A DNA stretch of 64,000 bases, from positions 105,800,278 to 105,864,277 of the forward strand of contig CP136069.1 of assembly GCA_032622095.1 (NCBI GenBank), read 5' to 3'. Positions 1 to 10,269 of this stretch are shown piece after piece. The position numbers and the translations under genes are program-made. This DNA is from Siphonodentalium dalli. Lineage: Eukaryota; Mollusca; Scaphopoda; Gadilida; Siphonodentaliidae. The notes below the pieces were generated by a model that had not been told where the DNA came from, made no database searches, and was given only the letters and a program-made list of their open reading frames with translations. Position 1 is the first letter of the stretch; each line of letters begins with the position of its first letter.

Positions 1-212
1 AGCGCATGCGCAGACGAGATCTCGGAAACGGGTGGAGCTATCGACTTGAAATTTGGTATGTGAATGTATCTTGCCCCGGATACGAATTTTATCGGGTCGC
101 CGAGCCCGTGCGACGCCAGCTTCGCGCATGCGCAGACCAGATATCGGAAACGGGTGGAGCTACCGACTTGAAATTTGGTTTTTGAATAGCCCGGACAACG
201 TCGAGCTCAACA
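1..212 (+). mobile_element. Non-autonomous Helitron, family B, partial copy
   Basis: Nearly two copies of a 120-bp unit that also makes up the elements at 17244-17807 and 23327-23788. Each unit carries the palindrome GCGCATGCGC. The segment approaches the family B 3' hairpin (AGCCCGGACAACGTC near 189) but diverges before the terminal CTAG, so the copy is truncated at the window start and replaced on the right by a family C end. Short open frames here have no coding support. Confidence 0.7.
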
Positions 213-372
213 ATTTTTCATCGGGTCAGTTCTTTCCGCCCGATGTACCTTAAATATTTTAGGGACGGGTACCATAATTTCTCTTGATTAAAAAGCCACA
301 ATTAACTCGTTGAAAAGCCAAAAAATTGTCATGTTTCTGACCAACGCCGCCAGTGGCGGGCTAACCTGCTAG
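213..372 (+). mobile_element. Non-autonomous Helitron, family C, 3' end fragment
   Basis: The last ~60 bases match the end of the element at 373-1359. They contain a hairpin (GCCGCCAGTGGCGGGC) followed by eight or nine bases and a terminal CTAG at 369-372. A short 3' hairpin just before CTRR is the standard Helitron 3' signature. The 5' part is missing or replaced by family B sequence. Confidence 0.65.
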
Positions 373-1359
373 TCTGCTATATATTTTGAGAACTACGTAA
401 ATATATGTGTATATTTTTCCTCTATAGAGTATAGACTCGAAAACGGCTGGACCGATTGGGCTCAAACTTCCCATCTAAGGTAAAAACCCACGGGAACGGT
501 CGTCGCAGCGTTTTGGAGAAGCTCCGAGCACCCGTTCTTCACTGCCAGTCACACAAAACGGCACTGTGGGGTTAATCGCGTTGATAGTTAAAGAGCGTTC
601 GTATCCGCAGTGTCGTTGATAAAGAGCGTATGCGTGTAATGAGATTCTTACGTCTGGGCACGTCAGCGTGACTGTATCCAGACATGAGCGTGTTGTGTGA
701 TTCTTACGTACTTAGGGCTTCCTATGAACGGGGATCGTGTCAGTTTTTCCGCGCGAGGTGATCTTCACCTTCAAACGGGTACCCACAAATGAAATACATG
801 TGTGTGTCCTTTATAGACTCGAACCGATTGAGCTCAAACTGGCTACCTACGGGAAGTGTCATGGACGAGTTAAATTGTGACCCCGACCTAACCTTGACCT
901 TGAAAATGATCAGTTCAAGGTCAAATCGGGTAAAATTGAAAAACAAATAATTAAATTAAAAAATTAAAAAGGCACAATTAACTCATTGAAAAACAAAAAA
1001 ATTAATTAAAAAATTAATTTTAAAAATTAATTAAACAAATTAAAAATTGTCATGTTTCTGAGATTTTCATCGGATCAGCTTTTCCGCCCGAGGTGATCTT
1101 CACCTTGAAACGGATACCCACAAATGATATATATATATACTCGAACCCATTGAGCTCAAACTTGCTACCTACGGGAAGTGTCATGGACGGGTTCAATTGT
1201 GACCCCGACCTGACCTTGACCTTAAAAATTATCAATTCAAGGTCAAGCGGGTAAAATTGATAAACAAAAAAAATAATAAAAAATTAAAAAAAATAATAAA
1301 AAAAAATAAAAATTGTCATGTTTCTGACGATTGCCGACAGTGGCTGGCTAACCTGCTAG
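373..1359 (+). mobile_element. Non-autonomous Helitron, family C, complete-looking copy
   Basis: The copy begins TCTGCTATATATTTTG at 373, directly after the CTAG of the preceding element. It ends with the hairpin GCCGACAGTGGCTGGC and CTAG at 1356-1359, followed by T. Helitrons start with TC, end with CTRR after a hairpin and insert between A and T, all of which fits. The body contains AAGGTCA-type motifs and AT-rich stretches (930-1050, 1250-1310). No Rep or helicase ORF is present, so it must have moved in trans. Confidence 0.7.
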
Positions 1360-1792
1360 TATATATATACATGCTGAACAGATGCAACATTTTATTCCCG
1401 CGAGGATTTACAAAAACGGCAAATAAATACACGGGGTTAATACCATAGTATATATATACCACATCATCTCTCCAAGGCTCTATAAACCTTCCAGAAAAGG
1501 GTTTTCTTTTGGGGTGTGAAATTGCTTAGCAAAAATGGGCTCGGAATGTTTTGGGGGTAAACATAAATGATAGACACACTTTGACGGGGGTAATCCATAA
1601 TCAAATAACCCCGTTCGAATACTTTAGATTCGGAGACATATATCGCTGCAGTTGTAATTTCACTAGACCTATATATTACAAAATTTTACTGATACTCACG
1701 AACCGATTTAAGTTGGCTTATTAGAAAATAAACGCTTTTTATTGGCGGAATAACGAGCACTCTCAAGTATATATACTTGGTATGTGGTATAA
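1360..1792. other. Unassigned AT-rich spacer
   Basis: No coding sequence is supported. It holds short TA runs and the phrase GGCGGAATAACGAGCAC near 1743, which recurs near 2200 beyond the foldback. The foldback may therefore sit inside a larger repeat. Confidence 0.5.
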
Positions 1793-2160
1793 TATATTGC
1801 TCTACTGGCGGAGTAGCGGGCACACTCAGGGATATTTGACATACGGTAGAGGTGGTTAACACCACTGCCATATATATCGATCCATGCGCCAAGTGTCAAT
1901 TGTTAATAAAGAGCGTTTTTATTCAAAGGAACGCGATATTGACGAAGTAACGGACACGCTATAGAGTAATATTATCTCCTATACATATATATAGCGTGTC
2001 CGTTACTTCGTCAATAGCGCGTTCCATAGAATGAAAAACGCTCTTTATTAACAATTGACACTTGGTGCATGGATCGATATATCTGGCAGTGGTGTTAACC
2101 ATCTCTACCGTATGTCAAATATCCTTGAGTGTGCCCGTTACTCCGCCAGTAGAGCAATAT
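1793..2160. repeat. Foldback hairpin, two ~170-bp arms
   Basis: The left arm (about 1793-1962) is repeated in reverse complement at about 1991-2160, with a ~28-bp AT-rich loop and few mismatches. The arms include GTGTCCGTTACTTCGTCAAT and its complement. It could be a MITE-like foldback element or a hairpin-mediated inverted duplication. There is no coding sequence. Confidence 0.8.
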
Positions 2161-2249
2161 AGAGGAATACGTTGTTTAATCAAGTAATATTAACACGTTG
2201 GCGGAATAACGAGCACACTCTGGGATAATATTATAAGTTGCATTTTTAT

Positions 2250-2969
2250 ATTTTTATGCCGGGGAGTGGCATGGGCCTGTTAATTTACCCGTGCGACGTG
2301 CGACGAGTATCACGGGATTTCGATGAAAATTAGTGTAAAATCGCGCAATTCGCCGAAAAGCAGAGGGGGAACAGCCTATTCGTTTGCCCGTGCGACGTGA
2401 CCTTTACCTTGAAATTGGGTCAATTCAAGGTCAAATCGCGAATTTTTATGGGATTTCGACGAAATTTGATACGTAGGGTTACTTTTGTCCACTGAGTGTT
2501 TTGGACGGGTCAAATCGTGACCCCACCTGACCTTGACCTTCAAAATGGACAATTCAAGGTCAAATCGCGCAATTCGCCGAAAAGCAGAGGGGAAACAACC
2601 CGGACGAAGTCGGGTCCACCAGTGACATTGACCTTGAAATCGGGTCAATTCAAGGTCAAATCGCGAATTTTTATGGGATTTCGACGAAATTTGATACATA
2701 TGGTTACTTTTGTCCACTGAGTGTTTTAGACTGGTCAAATCGTGACCCCGATCTGACCTTGACCTTCAAAATGATCAATTCAAGGTCAAATCGGGTAAAA
2801 CCGGATGGATTTCGACGGGTACTTTTGTCGGGTACTTTTGTCCGGGCAGTGTTTTGGACGGGTCAAATCGTGACCCCACCTGACCTTGACCTTCTAAATG
2901 GACAATTCAAGGCCAAATCGCCGAAAAGCAGAGGGGAAACACCCCGGACGCAGTCGGGTCCACCTGCTA

Positions 2970-2970
<1 letters not shown>
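2250..2970 (+). mobile_element. Non-autonomous Helitron, family A, 5'-truncated
   Basis: It ends with the family A hairpin CCCGGACGCAGTCGGG and CTAG at 2967-2970, followed by T. The body has repeated blocks built from TGACCTTGACCTT and its complement, spaced 100-125 bp apart (2527, 2755, 2880). The typical TC start and GT-rich head are missing; the left part begins inside the element (GGGGAGTGGCATGGGCC). Confidence 0.7.
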
Positions 2971-3013
<43 letters not shown>

Positions 3014-3068
3014 CATATTTTGGAAGATCTGTGTGTTTGTGTGTGTGTATGTGTGTGTATGTGTGTGT
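2971..3068. repeat. (TA)n and (GT)n microsatellites
   Basis: About 20 TA dinucleotides (2971-3012), then a GT-rich stretch (3029-3068). The GT stretch belongs to the head of the next family A Helitron, where the minus-strand copies carry the complementary CACACA tract. Confidence 0.9.
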
Positions 3069-3807
3069 TCGCGATGGACTCGAACACGGCTGGACCGATT
3101 TCGACCAAACTTGGCACGGACACGTAATTCGACCCGGGAACGACCATGGGCCTATTGATTTTCAGATCCGAGGTCAACTTTCACGTGCCGAGGTCAAATC
3201 TGTTTTTACGCTGTGTTACGGGACTTTCATTTGAGTTCGGTGCTTACAAATCGATTCGAAACAGCGCGAATAATAACATGCCAGTCATAATAATGACACT
3301 GTGAGAATCTTTCGTGTATCCTCTTTCCAACGATATATAATGCGTATGTATCCGTTTTAGTTATCTGCCTCAATTATCAAGAAGAAGTGGTACTATCTTC
3401 CATCAGGATAAAAACAATGCGTAACTTCTATGACGTCGTTAGAGGTCATAACGTTAGATCACGTTAACGCTTAACCGGCCGATGAATTTGACTGTTTTAG
3501 ACGTCTTGGCGATATCTCGGGCACCGATGGTAATTTATCTTTACGTTGAAACTTGACAATTAATGAGCGTGTGTATATGAGGCGCGTTTATATACTTGAG
3601 TGGAAATCAAATCGGGTTAAACTGGCGGATTTTTACGGACGAAATTTGATGCATAGGGTATCTCGGTATCCGCTGGGCCGATTTCCCGGTATCCGCTGGG
3701 CCGATTTCCACCATTTTTGGGGTGTTGGTGTTTGACCCCTCCTGACCTTGACCTTCAAAATGGTCAATTCAAGGTCAAAGCCCGGACGAAGTCGGGTCAC
3801 CTTCTAG
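3009..3807 (+). mobile_element. Non-autonomous Helitron, family A, nearly complete
   Basis: The head ATATTTTGGAAGATCTGTGT matches the head of the minus-strand copies. The start merges with a TA run, so the first TC is not visible. The end is CCCGGACGAAGTCGGG plus CTAG at 3804-3807. The middle (3130-3600) is unlike the shorter copies and includes sequence not seen elsewhere in the window, so this copy is a longer variant. Confidence 0.65.
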
Positions 3808-4365
3808 TATATATATCAAGGTCAAGTGGGTTCACGATTTGACCAGTCCAAAACACTGCCCGGACAAAAGTACCCGACAAACGTGCCCGTCGAAATCCAT
3901 CCAGTTTTACCCGATTTGACCTCGAATTGATCATTTTGAAGGTCGAGGTCAGGTCGGGGTCACGACTCGACCCGTCTAATACACTCAGTGGACAAACGTA
4001 ACCCTACGTATCAAATTTCGTCGAAATCCCATCAATATTGGCGATTTGACCTTGAATTTACCAGAGGTCAAGGTCACGTCGCACGGGCAAATGAAAATGT
4101 TTATGAGAATCCCCATACGAAAGTACCCCCCACGTACCAAGTTTCATCAAAATCCCGTGATATTCGGGCGTTTCACCTTGAAATGACCCGATTTCAAGGT
4201 CAAGGTCACGTCGCACGAGCAAATTAATTGGCCTATGGCACTGCCCGGCCGAAAATACCCCCACATAGCAAGTTTCATCGAAATCGGCTCGGCCGTTTTC
4301 GAGTCCATTGGAAACAGACAGACACACACACACAGACACACAGATCTTCCAAAATATATAATAGA
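3808..4365 (-). mobile_element. Non-autonomous Helitron, family A, 3'-truncated
   Basis: Read on the minus strand it starts with TCTATTATATATTTTGGAAG (5' end at 4365) and runs to about 3811. There it lacks the terminal hairpin and CTAG. It lies tail-to-tail with the plus copy ending at 3807, and its 5' end directly abuts the CTAG of the next element. Confidence 0.7.
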
Positions 4366-4925
4366 CTAGAAGGTGACCCGACTTCGTCCGGGCTTTGACC
4401 TTGAATTGTCTATTTTGAAGGCCAAGGTCAAGTGGGGTCACGATTTGACCAGTCCAAAACACTGCCCGGACAAAAGTACCCGACAAACGTGCCCGTCGAA
4501 ATCCATCCAGTTTTACCCGATTTGACCTCGAATTGATCATTTTGAAGGTCAAGGTCAGGTCGGAGTCACGATTTGACCCGTCCAAAACACCCAGTGGACA
4601 AAAGTAACCCTATGTATAACATTTCGTCGAAATTGGCGATTTGACCTTGAATTGACCCTATTTCAAGGTCAAGGTCACGTCGCACAGGCAAATGAATATG
4701 CTTATGAGACTCCCCAGACGAAAGTACCCCCACATACCAAGTTTCATCGAAATCCCGTGATACGTCGCACGGGTAAATTAATAGGCCCATGTCACTCCCC
4801 AGCCGAAAATACGCACACATACCAAGTTTCATCGAAATCGGCTCGGCCGTTTTCGAGTCCATCGATTACAGACAGACACACACACACAGACAGACACACA
4901 CAGATCTTCCAAAATATATAATAGA
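4366..4925 (-). mobile_element. Non-autonomous Helitron, family A, full-length 560-bp copy
   Basis: Minus-strand 5' end TCTATTATATATTTTGG at 4925. The 3' end is the hairpin CCCGGACGAAGTCGGG followed by ACCTTCTAG, ending at 4366. The body has an early CA-rich microsatellite, then blocks ending in TCAAGGTCAAGGTCAC. It is the clearest reference copy of family A in the window. No ORF is expected. Confidence 0.75.
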
Positions 4926-4998
4926 TATATATATAGGAAGTTCTTATCAATATGATAACACCAATTAAAGACCCATCAAATCTTTAATGTCGTACTAG

Positions 4999-5023
4999 CT
5001 TTCGGCTATACAGCCTTCGTCGG
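4999..5023 (-). ncRNA. Degenerate hammerhead-ribozyme-like core (candidate)
   Basis: Read on the minus strand: CCGACGA, a 4-bp stem with tetraloop (GGCT GTAT AGCC), then GAAA, with GTAC on both outer sides. A hammerhead core is CTGANGA, stem II, GAAA. Here the second base is C instead of T, which would be expected to kill cleavage. Penelope-like elements are known to carry such ribozymes, and a decayed one lies about 1.4 kb away on the same strand. The match may be chance or a relic. Confidence 0.25.
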
Positions 5024-5065
5024 GTACATGAATGAACAATCATTTGAAAATACACATTGATATAT

Positions 5066-5226
5066 GCCATCAACGTCGTTTTTCGGTTGATCTATGAGCG
5101 TATAGACCGATCAGTAGACGAATAACATATACTGTATAATTCCGCGAAGCGGATTATACTAAGTATGTTATTCGTCTACTGATCGGTCTATACGCTCATA
5201 GATCAACCGAAAAACGACGTTGATGG
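5066..5226. repeat. Near-perfect 161-bp hairpin (MITE-like)
   Basis: The left arm from 5066 (GCCATCAACGTCGTTTTTCG) returns as exact reverse complement ending at 5226. The outer 64 bp are identical, and the inner ~14 bp near-identical around a GAA turn. TA dinucleotides flank both ends, compatible with a TA-targeting MITE, but the boundary is ambiguous. Confidence 0.8.
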
Positions 5227-6463
5227 CTTATAATTACAACTTTAACACTTTATTTTCAACTGTCTACTATTAATCCATCTCAGAAAATTAATTGCCAAAA
5301 CATGATTTTCCGTTGGACGATCTCGGAATTTGGTTGATGGGCCGAAAATAAATTGGCCGAAATTGTCAACGAGCAACTTCGCCAAGCAAAATTTCAGAAA
5401 ATAAATATTTACACTTCAACTTCAATTTTCAGCAATGAACTATCCATGATCAAAAGAATTACTTGTTGGGCTACGATTTACGTTTAAAATGACTCATTAA
5501 CAACACAATAATTATCAACACACACAGAGTCGAATCCACGATCTCCGGTAAAATTATTAACTCCAGACCAGTCCAGACTCCAGCCCGATGACGATGTAAT
5601 TTGTAAACTAATGCCCTGATCATATACAATGTACTCGTGGCAAAATTAATGTCATCAGCATTGTTATGAAGCTGAAAAGTGCTAAAAGGGTTGTAATCGG
5701 GTAACACATTTTATTTATTTCCAATAAAATTTGCCATTTTGATCAGCCTGATTCATGATAAGTTGTGTTCACAGCAGTAACTATACACGTTGTCATAGAC
5801 GCTTTTTCGAAAATTGGACAAATGAAAAACGCGGCACAAACTTTTAGTGTTCAGTCGAGGGTTACAAAAACATGAATACAGCTGAAATGAACAGACATAA
5901 GTATAGTATAGTGTCCGTAAGAAGCAGAAAAAAGCAATCAAGACATCAACTACTAGTTCAAATGTTTCTAGCATTGAGTTTTCGAGTTGTTTTTTCACTG
6001 AAATTCTAATGGAATTCTCGTTCCGCGCTTTCGCGTCATCCAGGGACGTCGTGTGGGGCGACGGTTATAGACTCGCCCATTTTACTTAAAGTGTCACTAC
6101 GCGATGTGACTCGTCTACTGCAAAGTATATGCACTGATAGACGCAGGTCACGCGGTAGCCTCTCGACCAATCAAATGCCCGCATTTCGACGAAAACGAAA
6201 GTAGTTGTAATTATATACAGACAAACTTGTTTATCGCGTAACTATGACGTTAACGAACGTTACCTGACAAAATTTGGCGCCAAATGAAAAATGGCGGGAA
6301 AACTTACTGGTGAAAGACGCGCCAAACATAGAAGCTACATGTGTAGCGTTGTGAAGAAAAGTCAATGCTTGTGTATATGGGAACTCATATAGCTTAGAAG
6401 CAGTCCATACAATGTATAAGCATATTTTAGATAATGAGAGTTGGACCAAGGAGAAATTGTAAA
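5227..6463. other. Unassigned region
   Basis: AT-rich DNA without a convincing gene. Open frames on the minus strand (5471-5707, 5753-5998, 6231-6473) have no recognisable domain and are most likely chance. The part nearest the Penelope element may be its decayed 3' UTR. Confidence 0.4.
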
Positions 6464-6958
6464 TTATGACCAACTCGCCATGAAACCACGGTCCTTATTA
6501 ATGCCACGATAAAAACTTCCAAACAGTTCTATATGTTGTAATTCGGCCACACGTCTCTCTTGCATGTCCGAAAGTCCACCTCTTAATACTTTGATGCGGA
6601 TGTCATCGGGTGTGTGTTGTGGTTGACAGAAATGTTCTGCTATGGGTAGATTCAAGTCCCTGTTGTTGATGTTCTGCCTATGCCCCGTCACTCGTTTGCA
6701 GAGAGGTTGGCCTGTTTCACCAATGTAATGCATTTCTGGACAATTTGCGCACGTAATGATATACACAACACCACTCGAGACACACGAGAACTGGCCCATA
6801 TCCTGGAACACGCGCCCATTGCGCATAAGAACATCGGCCTTGTTAATTAACACACACATCCCACATCTCGGCCTGTTACATGGAAATGTACCATTGGGTG
6901 ACTGTCCACCAGAAGATGGTAGCTTACTTGTTACTAATTTCCGCTTCGAGTTGGGTGG
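6464..6958 (-). pseudogene. Penelope-like element, linker and GIY-YIG endonuclease part
   Basis: Open on the minus strand from a stop at 6961-6959 down to the stop at 6464. The linker contains CNRPRCGMC, the cysteine cluster usual in Penelope-like elements between RT and nuclease. It is followed by GVVYIITC, then HYIGETGQPLCKRVTGHR (the GIY-YIG core with its conserved Arg and His) and a C-terminal GINKDRGF. In these elements the nuclease nicks target DNA to prime reverse transcription. The domain itself is uninterrupted; it is separated from the RT by stops and frame changes between about 6959 and 7077. Confidence 0.85.
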
Positions 6959-6963
6959 TTACC

Positions 6964-7853
6964 TCATGGCGACAACCGGTCTTTCGTTAAACACGTTCCT
7001 GAGATGAAGGTTAGCTGCTCGTAATAATGCCATTCAGAGATGTAGTGATTGTGCGTAATTTTTCTAGCTGTGGGTGTCAGTTTACCACGAGGGGAACTCG
7101 ATCTGATGATGTTTTGTCCCGATATTGAAGGAGCATCTCCCTGTCCAAACATTTCGCTTTTCCCAATTGTTTATTAATCGAACGTCTGTCGTATCCCAAA
7201 TTCGAGAATTGTGAGCGTAGTTCACTGAACTGTTCGTCTCTTACTTTTTCCTGAGAATTGATGCGTTGGTAACGAATGCCTTGACTGTAGATAATGGCTT
7301 GTTTCGTGTGGTCGGGATGAAAACTAATGGGGTTTAGATATGAAAATCTGTCCGTAGGTTTTCTGAATACCTTTGTGAATAACTGATCGGCATTGTTTTC
7401 GACTGTAACATCGAGAAAGCTGATATCGGTGTGAGAAAATTCCATTTTGAACTGGATTGAAGGATTGCACTGATTGAATGCTCGATGAAATATTTCCAAT
7501 TCAGCGACTCCGTGTTCCCATATCATGAATATGTCGTCGATAAACCTGAGATAAATTCGCGGTTTGAGAGTCTGTGTAGCTAAGAACTTTTCCTCCAACT
7601 CTGTCATGAATATATTGGCATATTGAGGCGCCATGGGTGTCCCCATTGCAGTACCTTTAATTTGTTTGTAAAACTTATTCTCGAACACGAAATAGTTATG
7701 TTTAAGAATATATTCAATTAACTTCATAACCGAATATTTAGTTACTCCGTCTGATTCAGTCTCATCGTCGTGAAATCTCTGTCGAACTGCCGCTATGCCA
7801 TCTGTGTGTTCAATTTGAGAATATAGGGACACCACATCCATGGTGACTAACAT
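6964..7853 (-). pseudogene. Penelope-like reverse transcriptase, N-truncated and broken
   Basis: The open part 7853-7077 holds the RT core: DVVSLYSQI, then GTAMGTPMAPQYANIFM, then the catalytic RFIDDIF, and downstream SFLDVTV and FRKPTDR. This order and wording is that of Penelope-like elements, not LINEs or LTR elements. After VPLVVN a TGA interrupts the frame at 7077. The continuing homologous sequence (HPQLEKLR, later NVFNERPVVAMR) is found across two further stops or shifts. The upstream end stops at a TA run at 7854, so the N-terminal third is gone. Together with 6464-6958 this is one decayed copy. Confidence 0.85.
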
Positions 7854-7861
7854 ATATATAT

Positions 7862-8075
7862 ATAACGAAATAACGGGTGTTTTAGTTAATGAATGTTCTT
7901 CAAACTACTTCTGAACAAAGATGCCAGTTATTTCGTCAATAATCATCCCACGGAGATATCGGAGGGGTGCATGTTATAGGTTGAACACTCCCACTGGATA
8001 AAATATAACGAAATAACGGTTGTTTTAGTTAATGAAGGTTCTTTAACCTATCACTGATCAAAGATGTCCGTTATC
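7862..8075. repeat. Pair of ~70-bp direct repeats flanking the Penelope remnant
   Basis: TAACGAAATAACGG plus TGTTTTAGTTAATGAA occurs at 7862 and again near 8006, each followed by a similar stretch with CTGA(A/T)CAAAGATG. Penelope-like elements often have terminal repeats arranged in tandem, so this could be a relic of that arrangement, but it could equally be unrelated. Confidence 0.5.
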
Positions 8076-9347
8076 AGTAGAGTATATGAGCGAGTGGTCA
8101 CTATTCTTTGCCATTTTGGGAAACGAATGGTTGTCTCTTTCAATTTAATGGGTAAGAATGCAAATATATATAGGCCTGAAAATGGCGTGACGCGCAGAAT
8201 AACTTCTCACATTTTCCAGGTTCACAAGCATTCACGCACCATGGAAATGAACGAAACAATAATTTCCAATCAATCGATTATTTATATTATTCTGTCTTAC
8301 TGTAAAATGTTTGTCAAATGTTTAAATATGTTATTATTTTGATTGGAATAAAATATGTTTACACTAAACATATAATATTATATTTCAACTGTAAAACCTC
8401 AAAGGAATAGGAACAAAAAGAGGTTTGGAGCTATGTCTCGCGCACAGTATCAGACAAGCCTGGGAAAAGGTTAGGTGCACTCTAAACTAGTATTTATTAT
8501 TTTCCGAAGAAGGAGCGAATATTTTCGGTAGATACACGTAACAGAATTTCCCTAATAACCAATTTCACCAAAAACAAAAACATGAAAGCCAGACTGGTTC
8601 CATTCTTTGGATTTTCGAAGGAACAACTCAGTTAATAACTAACGTTGAGGTCTTTTGATATTAGAGACCTTTCGCATCCTCACGTTTACGAATACGGATA
8701 GCTATTCGTAGTCGTAAGTCTATCCGTATGGCCAAAAAGTCCTTTCGCAAAACGATTACGCGTACGACCCGGGATTCTCGTGATATATTGTGGCAATACA
8801 GGTATACATGCCAGGTCATATGTGGTGGAAATTCAGTTCGTTGTTAACATGTATGACCAGATAGACGTTATGCTGATGGGGAATAGGGGTTCCTGAATTT
8901 GGACCTCACATCAACCACGAAGCCATCGTTCAAGCCCCTTCAAGTCCGCGATTTGATTTCAATGCGATTTCGGCTTCACCTCTTTGAGTTTAGGAAATCC
9001 GACATAAGGTCTGTGAGCTCGCTGATGTGCATCACTTCTGATTTGTTACTACAAAATCGAACAAAGTCGACACTGTAGAAGCGATGTGCATCAAGTTGCT
9101 TTTTTGTCAGATATTTGACAAACCGGCAAAATTTCGTTGAACAAAATGTTGATAAATAACAGGTTTTGGGCAATTTTATGTTATAGTTGACTGTGGTTAG
9201 CATTAATTTTGAGCAATTACTCGATTCTGATAACAGAAGCGGCTTTAAAAAAAAAATTGTTGTTGGAATCTGATGATATGGGGACATCTAATCGGATTGA
9301 GTACCTTTAAATGCCGCATTTGTGCGTGTTTTTTAAATTAAAAATAA
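8076..9347. other. Unassigned region
   Basis: No recognisable gene. A short inverted motif lies at 8690-8740 (CGAATACGGATAG with CTATTCGTA and CTATCCGTAT). A 103-codon ATG-started frame on the minus strand (9287-8976) has no domain I recognise and is low complexity at its start. I do not call it a gene. Confidence 0.4.
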
Positions 9348-9700
9348 ATGCAAAGAACAAACCTGACAGAGACTGCTGATCTATATGGTGATGTCGGTGG
9401 GTGTGCCAAATATTCTTTTAGTTACGGTTCAGGAACAGAAATCACTAGGGTAGGTTCAGATTACTTAGATAGAAAGAGTAATTTATGTAACTTAGTACTC
9501 GGTTATGAATTCCATGTAATTTTAAAATGCCCTGCATTACAGACTCTACGAGAGAGATATAAAACCCAACTTCTACCGAAAACCGAATATTATTAAATTG
9601 AATGAACTATTCAATTCGGGAAAGGGGAAGAGAACACTAAATATTTCACTATTCATTAATAGGGTTATGCCATTCTCTAGGCTCTCCTGAGGCATTCTAT
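9348..9700 (+). pseudogene. LINE ORF2 C-terminal fragment
   Basis: The frame 9348-9596 ends with YEFHVILKCPALQTLRERY. This resembles the C-terminal histidine-cysteine segment and following helix found after the RT in many LINE ORF2 proteins. After a stop the similarity continues (LNELFNSGKG, ISLFINRVMPFSR). Only the tail of the protein remains. Confidence 0.6.
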
Positions 9701-9823
9701 AACTGCACACGTTAGGACACCACCATGGGTTGTTGAATTAAATAATTGTTGAATTTCACTATACTTTACTATCTTGCCCATAATAATCACTGAACCTGGA
9801 TTGAATTAACCCGTCGTAATAAG

Positions 9824-10171
9824 CATATTTTAGTTGGTTGTTTTTATCGCCCATCTGACGACCCCGTTTCTATATGGGATAAAATTGAGTCTTTGATCGA
9901 TAAAGCTAGAGACACCTGATATGAATTAATAGTTGCTGGAGATTTTAATGAAGACCAAGTGTTATTCCCAAGAGGAAAGGTTCACCAAATATGCAATGCA
10001 TGTGGCCTAAAATTAATAAAAACGTCGCCAACTCATTTTTCGTCAAACTCCAATTCGACAATTGATCTATTTCTCGTCAGCAATTTAAACAAGAAATCCA
10101 TAGTCAGAAATGGTAACGCCACCAAGATCGTATTATTAGCCATAAATATAAATAATAATACAATTATTCTA
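9824..10171 (+). pseudogene. LINE apurinic-type endonuclease fragment
   Basis: Reading from 9824 gives LVGCFYRPSDDPVSIWDKIE, one in-frame TGA near 9917, then YELIVAGDFNED and later STIDLFLVSN. The YRP, GDFN and ID-L segments are landmarks of the LINE endonuclease (exonuclease-endonuclease-phosphatase fold). The fragment covers roughly the second half of that domain and is dead. It lies downstream of a C-terminal fragment, so the two cannot be one colinear copy. Confidence 0.75.
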
Positions 10172-10269
10172 TAAACTAGCTTTCAAATTTTATGCGGGAA
10201 ATTTGCGTACTTCCATATTTCAAGTTTTCCCGTTTCTCGTGTCATACATTACTTTCATCAAACTGTCTT

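Noticed and set aside
8976-9287. 103-codon minus-strand ORF with ATG.
   Set aside because: No recognisable domain, low-complexity start, and no supporting context.
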